DNA of 48,117 nt, taken from UBA7446 sp049596455. Its GTDB lineage: Bacteria > Bacteroidota > Bacteroidia > Flavobacteriales > Flavobacteriaceae. The DNA is taken from positions 1 through 48,117 of the forward strand of contig JBMYLP010000012.1 in assembly GCA_049596455.1 (NCBI GenBank), read 5' to 3'. Positions 7,924-16,597 of the stretch are shown here, piece after piece. The notes beneath the pieces were generated by a model. That model worked only from the letters and a program-made list of their open reading frames with translations, did not search any database and had not been told where the DNA came from. The stretch's first letter is position 1. Every line of letters begins with the position of its first letter. A program made the position numbers and the translations under genes.

Positions 7924-8484
7924 ATGGCACGCACACCTTCCAACATGCTCGATCTTGGCACTAAAGCACCAAATTTTTCTTTACCTAATACCGTAGATGG
8001 AAACTCCCTTACATTTGATAACATTCATGGCAAAAATGGAACTGTGGTGATGTTTATTTGCAATCACTGTCCCTATGTTAAGCATGTTTTTGACGGAATC
8101 ACTTCCTTGGCAAACGATTACCAAAGCAAGGGCATTGGATTTGTTGCTATTTCGAGCAACGATGTAGAAAACTACCCTGACGATTCTCCTGAACTCATGA
8201 AGGAAACTGCACAAGAACAAGGGTTTACATTTCCGTATTTATACGACGAAACGCAGGAGGTAGCAAAGGCCTATGATGCGGCGTGCACACCCGATTTTTA
8301 TCTATTTGACGCTGAACAGTTGTTGGTTTATCGTGGACAAATGGATGACTCTAGACCCAAAAACGACATTCCCGTTACTGGAAAAGACTTGCGTGCAGCG
8401 TTGGATGCGCTCCTTTCTGGCGCAGCGATTGACCCACTACAAAAACCAAGTTTGGGTTGTAATATCAAATGGAAAGTTAGCTAA
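7924..8484 (+). CDS. Thioredoxin/peroxiredoxin-like protein (redoxin, CNHC motif)
   Basis: A 186-residue cytoplasmic redoxin. The motif C46-N-H-C49 sits after a beta strand (TVVMFI) in the form FICNHCPYVKHV, which marks the AhpC/TSA-related thioredoxin family often annotated simply as thioredoxin family protein. Further family features are AISSNDVENYPDDSPE, FPYLYDETQEVAKAYDAACT and the cis-Pro region TPDFYLFD. There is no signal peptide. It probably reduces a disulfide or peroxide, but the substrate is unknown. Its last 8 bp overlap the convergent cyclophilin-FKBP gene, through a palindrome carrying both stop codons. Confidence 0.85.
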   Translation: MARTPSNMLDLGTKAPNFSLPNTVDGNSLTFDNIHGKNGTVVMFICNHCPYVKHVFDGITSLANDYQSKGIGFVAISSNDVENYPDDSPELMKETAQEQGFTFPYLYDETQEVAKAYDAACTPDFYLFDAEQLLVYRGQMDDSRPKNDIPVTGKDLRAALDALLSGAAIDPLQKPSLGCNIKWKVS

Positions 8485-9409
8485 CAGCTACCAATTCTAC
8501 ATCAAAAATCAACGTTGCATTTGGAGGAATAACACCTCCTGCACCACGTGCTCCGTATGCCAAATCACTAGGAATAACAAAGCGTGCTTTATCTCCAACA
8601 GAAAGCAACTGAATACCTTCGTCCCAACCTGGAATTACTTGACCAACACCCAAAGCAAAATCAATGGGTTGGTTGCGCTTGTATGAGGAGTCAAAAATAG
8701 TTCCATCAACCAATTGCCCTTTGTAGTGGACACTTACGGTTTTACCTTTTTCTGCTTTTGCGCCATCGCCACGTTGAATAAATTGATAGCGTAACCCAGA
8801 TTCGGTTTTTTCAAACCCTGCAGCAATTTTATCAAGCGCTTTTTCTTGTGCCTCGCGTTCTTTACGCAAACGCTCCTCTCGGCTACCTTCAAATGTTCTA
8901 AATGACTCAACCGCATTCCATGCTTCTGCTACTGTACCAATGCGCTCAATTACTACAGACTCAATTTTATCGTCTTGTGCAATCGCATCAACAACTTGTT
9001 GTCCTTCTTCAACAAAGCCAAAAACAGTGTGCTTTCCGTCAAGCCAAGGCGTTTCGTTATGTGTAATAAAAAACTGACTTCCGTTTGTGCCAGGCCCGGC
9101 ATTTGCCATCGACAATACGCCCGGACGATCGTGTTTTAAATCGGGGTGAATTTCATCATCAAATTGATACCCTGGACCGCCAGTTCCGGTACGTTGCGGA
9201 CAACCGCCCTGAATCATAAAATCGGGAATTACACGATGAAAACAAAGTCCATCGTAATAAGGCGTGCCTTGTGGTTTGTGCGTATTTTCAAGATTTCCTT
9301 CCGCTAACGCAACAAAATTTCCCACAGTTCCTGGAGTTTCGTTGTGTGTTAGGCGTACCTTAATAGTTCCTTTAGGTGTGGTAAAAACGGCGTAAATTCC
9401 TTCGCTCAT
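8477..9409 (-). CDS. Dual-family peptidyl-prolyl isomerase: cyclophilin-FKBP fusion
   Basis: 310 residues joining two unrelated prolyl isomerase folds. Residues 1-160 are a cyclophilin (FHRVIPDFMIQGG at 57-69 with catalytic R59; GTNGSQFFIT at 107-116; WLDGKHTVFGFV). Residues 165-205 form a charged, helical linker (REERLRKEREAQEK). Residues 222-309 are an FKBP domain (VHYKGQLVDGTIFDSS, QVIPGWDEGIQLL, YGARGAGGVIPPNATLIFDV). This order corresponds to the CFBP dual-family immunophilins reported from Flavobacterium-type bacteria. No signal peptide, so it is probably cytoplasmic and a folding helper. The -7-like element TACTTTCG (9430-9437, minus strand) precedes the ATG by 20 bp. Confidence 0.92.
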   Translation of the reverse strand: MSEGIYAVFTTPKGTIKVRLTHNETPGTVGNFVALAEGNLENTHKPQGTPYYDGLCFHRVIPDFMIQGGCPQRTGTGGPGYQFDDEIHPDLKHDRPGVLSMANAGPGTNGSQFFITHNETPWLDGKHTVFGFVEEGQQVVDAIAQDDKIESVVIERIGTVAEAWNAVESFRTFEGSREERLRKEREAQEKALDKIAAGFEKTESGLRYQFIQRGDGAKAEKGKTVSVHYKGQLVDGTIFDSSYKRNQPIDFALGVGQVIPGWDEGIQLLSVGDKARFVIPSDLAYGARGAGGVIPPNATLIFDVELVAVS

Positions 9410-9429
9410 AAGTCAAAATTATTAAGCTG

Positions 9430-9437
9430 CGAAAGTA
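9430..9437 (-). promoter_or_regulatory. -7-like element of the PPIase gene
   Basis: Minus-strand TACTTTCG, the TAnnTTCG variant seen several times in this window, 20 bp before the ATG at 9409. No clear TTG at the -33 distance. Confidence 0.45.
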
Positions 9438-9449
9438 GCCATAAAAAGA

Positions 9450-11651
9450 TTAGTTTGCCACCTCACTCATAAATTTAATTCTAAAAACACGAAGGTCATC
9501 GTCCTCGTAGTCGCCATCAAATTCTTCTACAGCAGTTTGAATATCATCGTTTTCTGCCTCCATAAAGTATTCTTGCAATTCTTCTTGTTGCTCCTCATCA
9601 AAAAGCTCGTCAATGGCATATTGTATATTGACCTTTGTTCCCGAAAATACAATGGTTTCGAGTTGTTCCAAAAAAGCCGGAAACTCCATGCCTTTGGCAT
9701 CGGCAATATCCGTTAAGGGCAGCTTTCTATCAATATTTTGAATGATAAATAATTTTAGAGAAGAGTTTGCGCCTGTACTTTTAATAACCAAATCCTCTGG
9801 TCTAACGATATCGTTTTCTTTGACGTACTTTGCAATAAGCTCTACAAAAGGTTTTCCAAACTTATTCGCTTTCCCCTCTCCCACACCATGGATATTTTTA
9901 AGCTCTTCTATGGTTACTGGATATTTGATGAGCATATCTTCAATGGAGGACTCTTGAAAAACAGCATAAGGCGGAACTTCAAATTTGTTTGCAACATCTT
10001 TTCTAAGCTGCATTAACATCTTTTGAAGTTTAACCTCGAAATTCCCTGTTTTAGTTGGTGTGATTATTGGCGCAGTTGAATCATAAACATGATTTTCTGT
10101 CATTAGGAAGCTGTGTGGGTTTTTGAGAAAATCCTTACTTTTTTCGTTAAGTCTTATCACGCCGTAGGATTCTATCTCCTTAATCAAATAACCAGCAACC
10201 AATAGCTGCGTAAGCAACGCTTTCCAGTATGGAAGCTCGTGACTACTGCCCAATCCAAATAATGGATTTGTACGAATACGGTGAGAAACCAAAATAGGTG
10301 TTTCTTGACCCGCCATGATGTGAATCAATTCTTTTATTTTATACTGCTCATTGGTTTCACTAATAAGGTTCAAAAGCATGCCTACCTGCTGTTGGGCTTC
10401 TGTTTTTGGCTTTGGATTACGAGTATTATCGTCCATTGCTGCGCCATCTCCGTTCACCTCGTCAAATTCCTCTCCGAAATAGTGGAGAATAAATTTTCGC
10501 CTAGACATGGAAGTTTCAGCATATGCCACCATTTCTTGCAGTAATGCATACCCTACTTCTTGCTCGGCAAGGGGTTTTCCTGACATAAACTTTTCAAGTT
10601 TTTCAATGTCTTTATAGGCATAGAATGCCAAACAATGTCCCTCGCCCCCATCACGTCCCGCACGGCCTGTTTCTTGGTAATAGCTTTCAATACTTTTGGG
10701 AATATCATGGTGTATAACAAAGCGCACATCGGGTTTATCGATTCCCATACCAAAAGCAATTGTTGCGACAATAACATCACAGTCTTCCTTTAAGAAACTA
10801 TCCTGATTAAACACGCGCTGCTTGTTATCTAATCCCGCATGATATGGTAATGCGTTGATTCCATTTACTTGTAACACTTGAGCAAGTTCTTCAACGCGTT
10901 TTCTGGACAAACAATACACAATACCCGATTTACCAGAATTTTCTTTAACAAATGAAATAATATCGCGGTCGACCTGAGTAGTTTTTGGGCGTACCTCATA
11001 AAATAAATTTGGTCTGTTAAATGACGCTTTGTATGTGGTAGCGTTTGGTATATTTAGGTTCTTTAAGATATCTTCTTGCACTTTTGGTGTGGCGGTAGCA
11101 GTAAGCCCAATAATGGGAATGTTATCTCCAATACGGCCAACAATAGATTTTAGATTTCGGTATTCAGGTCTAAAGTCATGCCCCCATTCTGAGATACAAT
11201 GTGCCTCATCAATAGCCATAAAACTTATGGGGACGGTGCGTAAAAAAGCCACATTATCTTCTTTAGTTAGCGATTCGGGTGCAACATAAAGTAATTTTGT
11301 GATGCCCGAAGTAATATCGTCTTTCACCGTTTGAATTTGTGTTTTGCTCAACGATGAGTTCAAAACGTGCGCAATGCCATCATTTTTAGAAATCCCACGA
11401 ATGGCATCCACTTGATTTTTCATAAGTGCTATAAGCGGCGAGACTACAATTGCTGTTCCGGGTTGAATAAGCGCTGGTAATTGATAACAAAGTGATTTTC
11501 CGCCGCCAGTAGGCATAATAACAAAGGTATTTTCTTTGTTAAGCACACTTTTAATAACTGGCTCTTGAAGTCCTCTGAATTCACTAAAACCAAAATATTT
11601 TTTTAAAGAAGATTTTATATCAAACTGGTCATCTAATGCCTCGGGCTTCAT
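9450..11651 (-). CDS. recQ: ATP-dependent DNA helicase RecQ (zinc cysteines absent)
   Basis: 733 residues. Order of domains: helicase core with Walker A PTGGGKS (47-53), DEAH box D148-E-A-H in AIDEAHCISEWGHDFRPEY, SASFNRPNLFYEV-like motif IV region, and QETGRAGRDG (motif VI); then an RQC-like region; then an HRDC domain (VPPYAVFQESSIEDML... HGVGEGKANKFG); then a C-terminal extension rich in acidic residues. RecQ unwinds 3'-5' in recombination and replication repair. The zinc-binding region that follows the helicase core in E. coli RecQ has four Cys; here the matching stretch TSMSRRKFILHYFGEEFDE and the following residues contain none. The ATG at 11651 is clear. Confidence 0.93.
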   Translation of the reverse strand: MKPEALDDQFDIKSSLKKYFGFSEFRGLQEPVIKSVLNKENTFVIMPTGGGKSLCYQLPALIQPGTAIVVSPLIALMKNQVDAIRGISKNDGIAHVLNSSLSKTQIQTVKDDITSGITKLLYVAPESLTKEDNVAFLRTVPISFMAIDEAHCISEWGHDFRPEYRNLKSIVGRIGDNIPIIGLTATATPKVQEDILKNLNIPNATTYKASFNRPNLFYEVRPKTTQVDRDIISFVKENSGKSGIVYCLSRKRVEELAQVLQVNGINALPYHAGLDNKQRVFNQDSFLKEDCDVIVATIAFGMGIDKPDVRFVIHHDIPKSIESYYQETGRAGRDGGEGHCLAFYAYKDIEKLEKFMSGKPLAEQEVGYALLQEMVAYAETSMSRRKFILHYFGEEFDEVNGDGAAMDDNTRNPKPKTEAQQQVGMLLNLISETNEQYKIKELIHIMAGQETPILVSHRIRTNPLFGLGSSHELPYWKALLTQLLVAGYLIKEIESYGVIRLNEKSKDFLKNPHSFLMTENHVYDSTAPIITPTKTGNFEVKLQKMLMQLRKDVANKFEVPPYAVFQESSIEDMLIKYPVTIEELKNIHGVGEGKANKFGKPFVELIAKYVKENDIVRPEDLVIKSTGANSSLKLFIIQNIDRKLPLTDIADAKGMEFPAFLEQLETIVFSGTKVNIQYAIDELFDEEQQEELQEYFMEAENDDIQTAVEEFDGDYEDDDLRVFRIKFMSEVAN

Positions 11652-11730
11652 GTTGGGTTTTGTACATTTGTAATCACAATATACGTCAAAACTGATTATT
11701 TATCAATAAAGTTTGAATAATTCTACTTCC

Positions 11731-12678
11731 ATGATACATACAGCCAAAGCTGTGATCGCTCAACAAGCAGCAGCCATAGAAGGTTTAATTCCGCAACTCA
11801 CTTCAGATTTTGAGCTTGTAATTCGTTGGGTACAAGACAGTAACGGACGGTTAGTGCTTACTGGAATTGGAAAAAGTGCCATTATTGGAATGAAAATTAG
11901 TGCTACACTTAATTCTACCGGTACTAAAAGTATTTTTATGCATGCTGCAGATGCCATCCATGGAGATTTGGGCATGATAGACACTGCCGATATTGTAATT
12001 TGCCTATCTAAAAGTGGCACAACACCAGAAATAAAAACCTTGGTTCCACTTCTTAAAAACCGAGGAAACAAACTTGTGGGCATGACGGCAAACCCCGATT
12101 CGTATCTTGCAAAGCAATCTGATGCCGTGCTGCATGTGGGCATTCCCAACGAAGCCGACCCAAACAACTTAGCACCCACCACCAGCACTACTGCTCAACT
12201 TGTTATGGGAGATGCACTTGCCATTTGCCTTATGGAACGCAACGGTTTTAATCCCGAAGATTTTGCACGCTCGCATCCGGGAGGCGCATTGGGCAAAGCA
12301 CTTCACGTGCAATTGTTGCATTTGTTGCAAGAACACAAAAAACCTGCCGTGGAGCAAAACACGCCAATTGCTCAGGTAATTACCGAAATATCCACAAAAC
12401 TTGTTGGCGCAACTGCCGTTTTGGAAAACGAAAAAGTTGTTGGCGTTATCACTGACGGTGACCTAAGGCGCATGATGGAAAATCAAAAAGATTTCAATTC
12501 ATTATCCGCAAAAGATATTATGAGTAAAAACCCTGTTTTATTTAAGGATACGACTTTGGCAAAAGAAGCGCTTACAGTTATGCAGGAAAAAGAAATCAGT
12601 CAGGTCATCGTAACTCAAAACGACACCTATTGTGGTATTGTGCATATTCACGATATACTAAACGAAGGTATTTATTAG
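11731..12678 (+). CDS. kdsD: Arabinose-5-phosphate isomerase (KpsF/GutQ family)
   Basis: A SIS domain (about residues 25-165, with TGIGKSAIIGMKISATLNST and the serine-rich LSKSGTTPE phosphosugar loop) is followed by two CBS domains (about 200-315, with VVGVITDGDLRRMM and CGIVHIHDIL). This is the layout of D-arabinose-5-phosphate isomerases, which convert ribulose-5-phosphate to arabinose-5-phosphate for KDO synthesis in LPS. The frame is open from a TTG at 11713, but that codon lies within a -7-like sequence (TAAAGTTTG), so the ATG at 11731 (315 aa) is preferred. It is followed by tatC after 1 bp and then by lptB. KdsD and LptB both serve LPS. Confidence 0.9.
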   Translation: MIHTAKAVIAQQAAAIEGLIPQLTSDFELVIRWVQDSNGRLVLTGIGKSAIIGMKISATLNSTGTKSIFMHAADAIHGDLGMIDTADIVICLSKSGTTPEIKTLVPLLKNRGNKLVGMTANPDSYLAKQSDAVLHVGIPNEADPNNLAPTTSTTAQLVMGDALAICLMERNGFNPEDFARSHPGGALGKALHVQLLHLLQEHKKPAVEQNTPIAQVITEISTKLVGATAVLENEKVVGVITDGDLRRMMENQKDFNSLSAKDIMSKNPVLFKDTTLAKEALTVMQEKEISQVIVTQNDTYCGIVHIHDILNEGIY

Positions 12679-12679
12679 T

Positions 12680-13504
12680 ATGGAAGATAAAAGCATGCCT
12701 TTTTTAGCACATTTAGAAGAGCTGCGCTGGCATCTTATTCGAAGCATTTTAGCCATTATCATTGCCGGAGGGGCGGCATTTATTGCTAAGGATTTTATTT
12801 TTGACTATTTGCTTTTTGGACCTAAAAAACAAGACTTCATAACATACAAATGGCTTTGTAGCGCAGCACAAGCACTTGGTTTTGACGAAGGATTTTGCCT
12901 TGATGAATTACCCTTTAGAGTACAAAGCCGAACGGTTGCAGGGCAATTTTCGGCGCACATTTGGACATCGATAACGGCAGGGTTTATTATTGCGTTCCCC
13001 TATGTGATTTATCAGTTATGGCTATTTATCAGTCCTGGACTTTTAAAAAACGAACGACAACAAGCACGTGGATTTATTTTTATGTCCTCCTTTTTGTTTT
13101 TTCTTGGGGTATTGTTTGGCTATTATGTTATCACTCCCCTCTCGCTACGATTTTTAGGAACATATAGCGTCAGTGCAGAAATTTTTAACGATTTTGATTT
13201 AGGCAGCTACACCGCATTAGTGCGTGCTTCGGTATTGTCTGCAGGATTTATTTTTGAACTCCCCATTTTGGTTTATTTTTTAACCAAAATAGGACTAATT
13301 ACACCTGAACTTATGCGGAAATACCGCAAAATTTCGTTGGTGCTGGTACTCACACTTTCTGCAATAATTACACCGCCAGATATTGCCAGTCAAATTATTG
13401 TTGCCATTCCAATTATGATTTTATACGAAGTCAGTATTTTTATATCCAAAACGGTTTATAAAAGAAGTCAACAATCACCAAAAACTCCTGCTACAAAATC
13501 ATGA
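12680..13504 (+). CDS. tatC: Sec-independent protein translocase TatC
   Basis: 274 residues with six hydrophobic segments. The TatC signature is at the N-terminus (MPFLAHLEELRWHLIRSI, with the conserved Glu of HLEELR that binds the twin-arginine signal), followed by periplasmic loop PFRVQSRTVAGQF, FPYVIYQLWLFISPGL in TM2-3 and LTLSAIITPPD near TM5. TatC is the receptor of the twin-arginine translocase for folded proteins. No tatA/tatB is present nearby. It starts 1 bp after kdsD and overlaps lptB by 4 bp (ATGA), so the three genes are translated from one message. Confidence 0.94.
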   Translation: MEDKSMPFLAHLEELRWHLIRSILAIIIAGGAAFIAKDFIFDYLLFGPKKQDFITYKWLCSAAQALGFDEGFCLDELPFRVQSRTVAGQFSAHIWTSITAGFIIAFPYVIYQLWLFISPGLLKNERQQARGFIFMSSFLFFLGVLFGYYVITPLSLRFLGTYSVSAEIFNDFDLGSYTALVRASVLSAGFIFELPILVYFLTKIGLITPELMRKYRKISLVLVLTLSAIITPPDIASQIIVAIPIMILYEVSIFISKTVYKRSQQSPKTPATKS

Positions 13505-14241
13505 AGTTACACGCACAAAACATCACCAAAACCTATCGAGGCAGAAAAGTAGTAAATGAAGTTTCTGTTGCTGTTGAGCAAGGCGAAATTGTAGGTCTTT
13601 TGGGTCCTAACGGTGCGGGGAAAACCACTTCTTTTTATATGATTGTGGGGCTTATCAAACCCCTAACAGGACATATTTATTTAGACGATATTGACATTAC
13701 ACGCTTTCCCATGTACAAACGTGCGCAAAACGGTATTGGTTATTTGGCGCAAGAAGCCTCAGTGTTTCGCAAACTTACCGTGGAGCAAAACATCAAAAGT
13801 GTATTGGAACTCACCGATTTGACACCCACAGAACAGCAGGAAAAAACAGAAGCACTTTTAGAAGAATTTGGACTGACACATATTCGTAAAAATCGTGGGG
13901 ATTTGCTTTCTGGCGGCGAGCGCCGACGTACCGAAATTGCACGTGCCTTAGCCACCGATCCTAAGTTTGTGCTTTTAGATGAGCCTTTTGCAGGCGTTGA
14001 CCCAGTGGCAGTTGAAGACATTCAGAAAATTGTAGCCCACCTCAAAAAGCGGAATATCGGTATTTTGATTACCGACCATAACGTACAAGAAACCCTTGCC
14101 ATTACAGATCGTACTTATTTGATGTTTGAAGGAAAAATCCTAAAAACAGGAACACCAAAAGAACTTGCCGAAGACGAAATGGTGCGAAAAGTGTATTTAG
14201 GACAAAACTTTGAGCTTAGGACAAAGAAGCTTAGTCTTTAA
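13501..14241 (+). CDS. lptB: LPS export ABC transporter ATP-binding protein LptB
   Basis: A 246-residue ATPase subunit: Walker A GPNGAGKTTSF (about 36-46), LAQEASVFRKLTVEQNI with the Q-loop, signature LLSGGERRRTEIARALA, Walker B FVLLDEPFAGVDPVAV and the switch His in ITDHNV. SGGERRR and FAGVDP are characteristic of LptB, the motor that with LptFG drives LPS extraction from the inner membrane. Co-translated with tatC. Its 3' end overlaps the convergent pssA gene by 11 bp. Confidence 0.95.
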   Translation: MKLHAQNITKTYRGRKVVNEVSVAVEQGEIVGLLGPNGAGKTTSFYMIVGLIKPLTGHIYLDDIDITRFPMYKRAQNGIGYLAQEASVFRKLTVEQNIKSVLELTDLTPTEQQEKTEALLEEFGLTHIRKNRGDLLSGGERRRTEIARALATDPKFVLLDEPFAGVDPVAVEDIQKIVAHLKKRNIGILITDHNVQETLAITDRTYLMFEGKILKTGTPKELAEDEMVRKVYLGQNFELRTKKLSL

Positions 14242-14896
14242 GCCTCATATAAATCACCCCAAAAACAGCATACACCAATACCACCAAAGACAAGGACTCC
14301 GACCTAAACCAGAGCAATATGGGCGTGGCAATAAGCGCAAAAATAAACGCAAACCGAGTAGGTTTTCCATTAACAAATTTCTGACTTGGTAACATCCATT
14401 TGGATACCATTAGTAGTGCCAGAATTGCAACCACACCAATCACCATCAAATAGTGAACATCTACCGGAATAAACGGAATTCCCACTACAAAAAGCGCAAA
14501 GGCAGGTGTAGGCATTCCTTCAAAATCTAATTGACTAGAAGGTGTGATATTAAATCGTGCCAAACGGTAAATGGCAGCTATGGTAACCAAAAAACCTAAC
14601 AATGAAAGTGGCACCAAATGATATGGCAAACACTCGTACAGATATTTATGCATGATAAATCCAGGTACAACGCCAAAAGAAATGACATCGCAAAGCGAGT
14701 CTAGCTGTTTGCCAATTTCAGAAGTTGCTTTAAAGGCACGAGCAACCATGCCATCTATGCTATCAAAGAAAACGCCAACCAACACCCAAACAAGGGTCAT
14801 TAACGCATTGCCTTCAATGGCAGATATAAGAGCCAAACAACCCGAAAATGCGTTCAGCAGCGTAAGTGTATTCGGAATATAATTAACGAGTCTCAT
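14231..14896 (-). CDS. pssA: CDP-diacylglycerol--serine O-phosphatidyltransferase
   Basis: 221 residues with about seven membrane segments and the complete CDP-alcohol phosphotransferase motif: D-G-M-V-A-R, eight residues, G-K-Q-L-D-S-L-C-D. The opening LVNYIPNTLTLLNAFSGCLA is typical of bacterial PssA. The enzyme makes phosphatidylserine for phosphatidylethanolamine synthesis in the inner membrane. The frame is open from an ATG at 14920, but a perfect -7 box (14922-14929) ends just before it, which would put that codon at or before the transcription start. The ATG at 14896 fits both the promoter and the family N-terminus. Confidence 0.92.
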   Translation of the reverse strand: MRLVNYIPNTLTLLNAFSGCLALISAIEGNALMTLVWVLVGVFFDSIDGMVARAFKATSEIGKQLDSLCDVISFGVVPGFIMHKYLYECLPYHLVPLSLLGFLVTIAAIYRLARFNITPSSQLDFEGMPTPAFALFVVGIPFIPVDVHYLMVIGVVAILALLMVSKWMLPSQKFVNGKPTRFAFIFALIATPILLWFRSESLSLVVLVYAVFGVIYMRLKD

Positions 14897-14921
14897 GTGT
14901 AAAGTTTTGGTTAAGCACAAA

Positions 14922-14929
14922 CAAACTTA
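14922..14929 (-). promoter_or_regulatory. -7 element of pssA promoter
   Basis: Minus-strand TAAGTTTG, a perfect TAnnTTTG box. It ends 25 bp before the ATG at 14896 and directly next to the alternative ATG at 14920, and so decides the start. No good -33 TTG at 17-23 bp. Confidence 0.55.
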
Positions 14930-14940
14930 TACAATAATTG

Positions 14941-14948
14941 TAATTTCG
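14941..14948 (+). promoter_or_regulatory. -7-like element of lnt promoter
   Basis: TAATTTCG, the TAnnTTCG variant, 4 bp before the lnt ATG at 14953; this would give a leaderless or nearly leaderless mRNA. It lies back to back with the pssA -7 box. No -33 TTG at the usual distance. Confidence 0.4.
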
Positions 14949-14952
14949 CCAC

Positions 14953-16512
14953 ATGCCAAACAAACTTTTCCTTTCCATACTTTTCGGTGTTCTATTGGGG
15001 CTTTCATGGCCCACAGGCGGTTTTGCCCCATTACTTTTTGTTGCATTAGTGCCGTTGTTAATTCTTTTTGAACGCAGTAAAACAGAAAAACGAAGTAATA
15101 TTTTTTGGCGATTCTATTTGGGGTTTTTCATTTGGAATGCGCTAACCACATGGTGGCTTTGGAACGCTACCATTTTTGGGATGTTTTTCGCGATGTTGAT
15201 AAACAGCTTGCTCATGACACTCGTAGTCATGCTTTGGCGACGCGTTGACCGTAAACTAGGACAAAAAGCGGGGCTTGTGTTTTTGCCCTTTGCTTGGATA
15301 TGCTTCGAAAAAATGCATTTGGTTTGGGACTTTTCGTGGCCGTGGCTAAATCTTGGAAATGGATTTGCCAATCATCCAAATTGGGTGCAATGGTACGAAT
15401 ACACGGGGAGCTTTGGTGGTACGCTTTGGATTTGGGTGGTCAATATTGCCATGTATAAGGGGATAAAAAATTACATAGCTACCAAAAAAAGCATGCAATT
15501 TTCAAGACCTATTTTCCTCATTGCAGCACCCTTACTTTGTTCGTACATCATTTTGCATCAATTTGAGGCCGAGCAAAACGAGGTAGTAAACGTTACTGTG
15601 GTACAACCCAATATCGACCCGTATAATGAAAAATACGATTTAACACATCAAGAACTTTACAGCAATTTGCTAGCGCAGATAACACCCGAGTTTAGCAAAA
15701 AACCAAACCTTATTGTTACCCCCGAAACTTATTTTTCAGAGGGTGCTGGTGAAAATTTACCCAAATTCGAGCAAAGCAAATTGTATACAGATTTATTGGA
15801 TTTTGGCACACTAAATAACACACAATTTCTGCATGGCATCCAATTTTACAATACCTATAATGAAGAAACAAAATCTGATACTGCCAACAAACTTGAAAAC
15901 AACTTTTGGGCAGATTTTTACAACAGCGCCTTCATGACAGACAGCGCAGGCGTTCATGTATATCACAAATCAAAATTAGTGGTGGGTGTAGAAACTTTAC
16001 CCTATCGCAGCCTTGTTGAGCCGCTTTTGGGAAATGTCATGCTCGATTTTGGAGGCACACTTTATGTTCGGGCAACGCAAGACTACCGTGAAGCTTTTCC
16101 AATCTATGGTGGCGCAAAGATTGGTCCCATTATTTGCTATGAATCTGTTTATGGAGAATTTGTAACGGAGTATGTACGTGCCGGCGCTTCGGTATTGGCA
16201 ATAATGACAAACGATGCGTGGTGGGGCAATACGCCTGGACACAAACAACATTTGGCGTATGCGCGCTTGCGAGCCATCGAAACACGCAGACCAATTGTAA
16301 GGGCAGCAAATACAGGTATTTCTGGTTTTATCACCCCCCTCGGCGAAATTACTTCGCAACTTAAATACGACACCAAAGGTGTGCTCACTAACGCTGTAGT
16401 ACCGCAAACCAACACAACCCTTTACGTGCAATACGGCGACTATATTTTTCGTCTTGGCGGGTTTTTAGCTGCTTTTATTTTCCTTTTCACGTTTGCTCGA
16501 AAGAAAAATTGA
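14953..16512 (+). CDS. lnt: Apolipoprotein N-acyltransferase
   Basis: 519 residues: an N-terminal membrane domain with about six helices (1-190), a periplasmic nitrilase-like domain (about 205-490) and a C-terminal helix. The catalytic triad is recognisable: Glu in VTPETYF, Lys in YHKSKLVVGVE and Cys in GPIICYESVYGEF. The segment MTNDAWWGNTPGHKQHLAYA and RRPIVRAANTGISGF are family hallmarks. Lnt adds the third acyl chain to lipoproteins in the inner membrane, which fits the several predicted lipoproteins in this window (M3 peptidase, DUF1573, MsrA). It is divergent from pssA, another membrane-lipid enzyme. Confidence 0.94.
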   Translation: MPNKLFLSILFGVLLGLSWPTGGFAPLLFVALVPLLILFERSKTEKRSNIFWRFYLGFFIWNALTTWWLWNATIFGMFFAMLINSLLMTLVVMLWRRVDRKLGQKAGLVFLPFAWICFEKMHLVWDFSWPWLNLGNGFANHPNWVQWYEYTGSFGGTLWIWVVNIAMYKGIKNYIATKKSMQFSRPIFLIAAPLLCSYIILHQFEAEQNEVVNVTVVQPNIDPYNEKYDLTHQELYSNLLAQITPEFSKKPNLIVTPETYFSEGAGENLPKFEQSKLYTDLLDFGTLNNTQFLHGIQFYNTYNEETKSDTANKLENNFWADFYNSAFMTDSAGVHVYHKSKLVVGVETLPYRSLVEPLLGNVMLDFGGTLYVRATQDYREAFPIYGGAKIGPIICYESVYGEFVTEYVRAGASVLAIMTNDAWWGNTPGHKQHLAYARLRAIETRRPIVRAANTGISGFITPLGEITSQLKYDTKGVLTNAVVPQTNTTLYVQYGDYIFRLGGFLAAFIFLFTFARKKN

Positions 16513-16571
16513 AAAGTTTTGAAAATGAGTGATTTAGCTAAAAAAAGTTTTTACACATCAGTTAAGTTGTT

Positions 16572-16579
16572 TACTTTTG
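16572..16579 (+). promoter_or_regulatory. -7 element of the adenosyltransferase gene
   Basis: TACTTTTG, a perfect TAnnTTTG box, 18 bp before the ATG at 16598. It contains the TTG at 16577 that would otherwise be the first in-frame start, arguing against that start. Confidence 0.55.
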
Positions 16580-16597
16580 AAAAGCGAAAACGCAGCT

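Noticed and set aside
16513..16597. Cobalamin riboswitch before the adenosyltransferase gene
   Set aside because: Only 85 bp, no B12-box-like sequence, and a normal -7 box 18 bp before the start.
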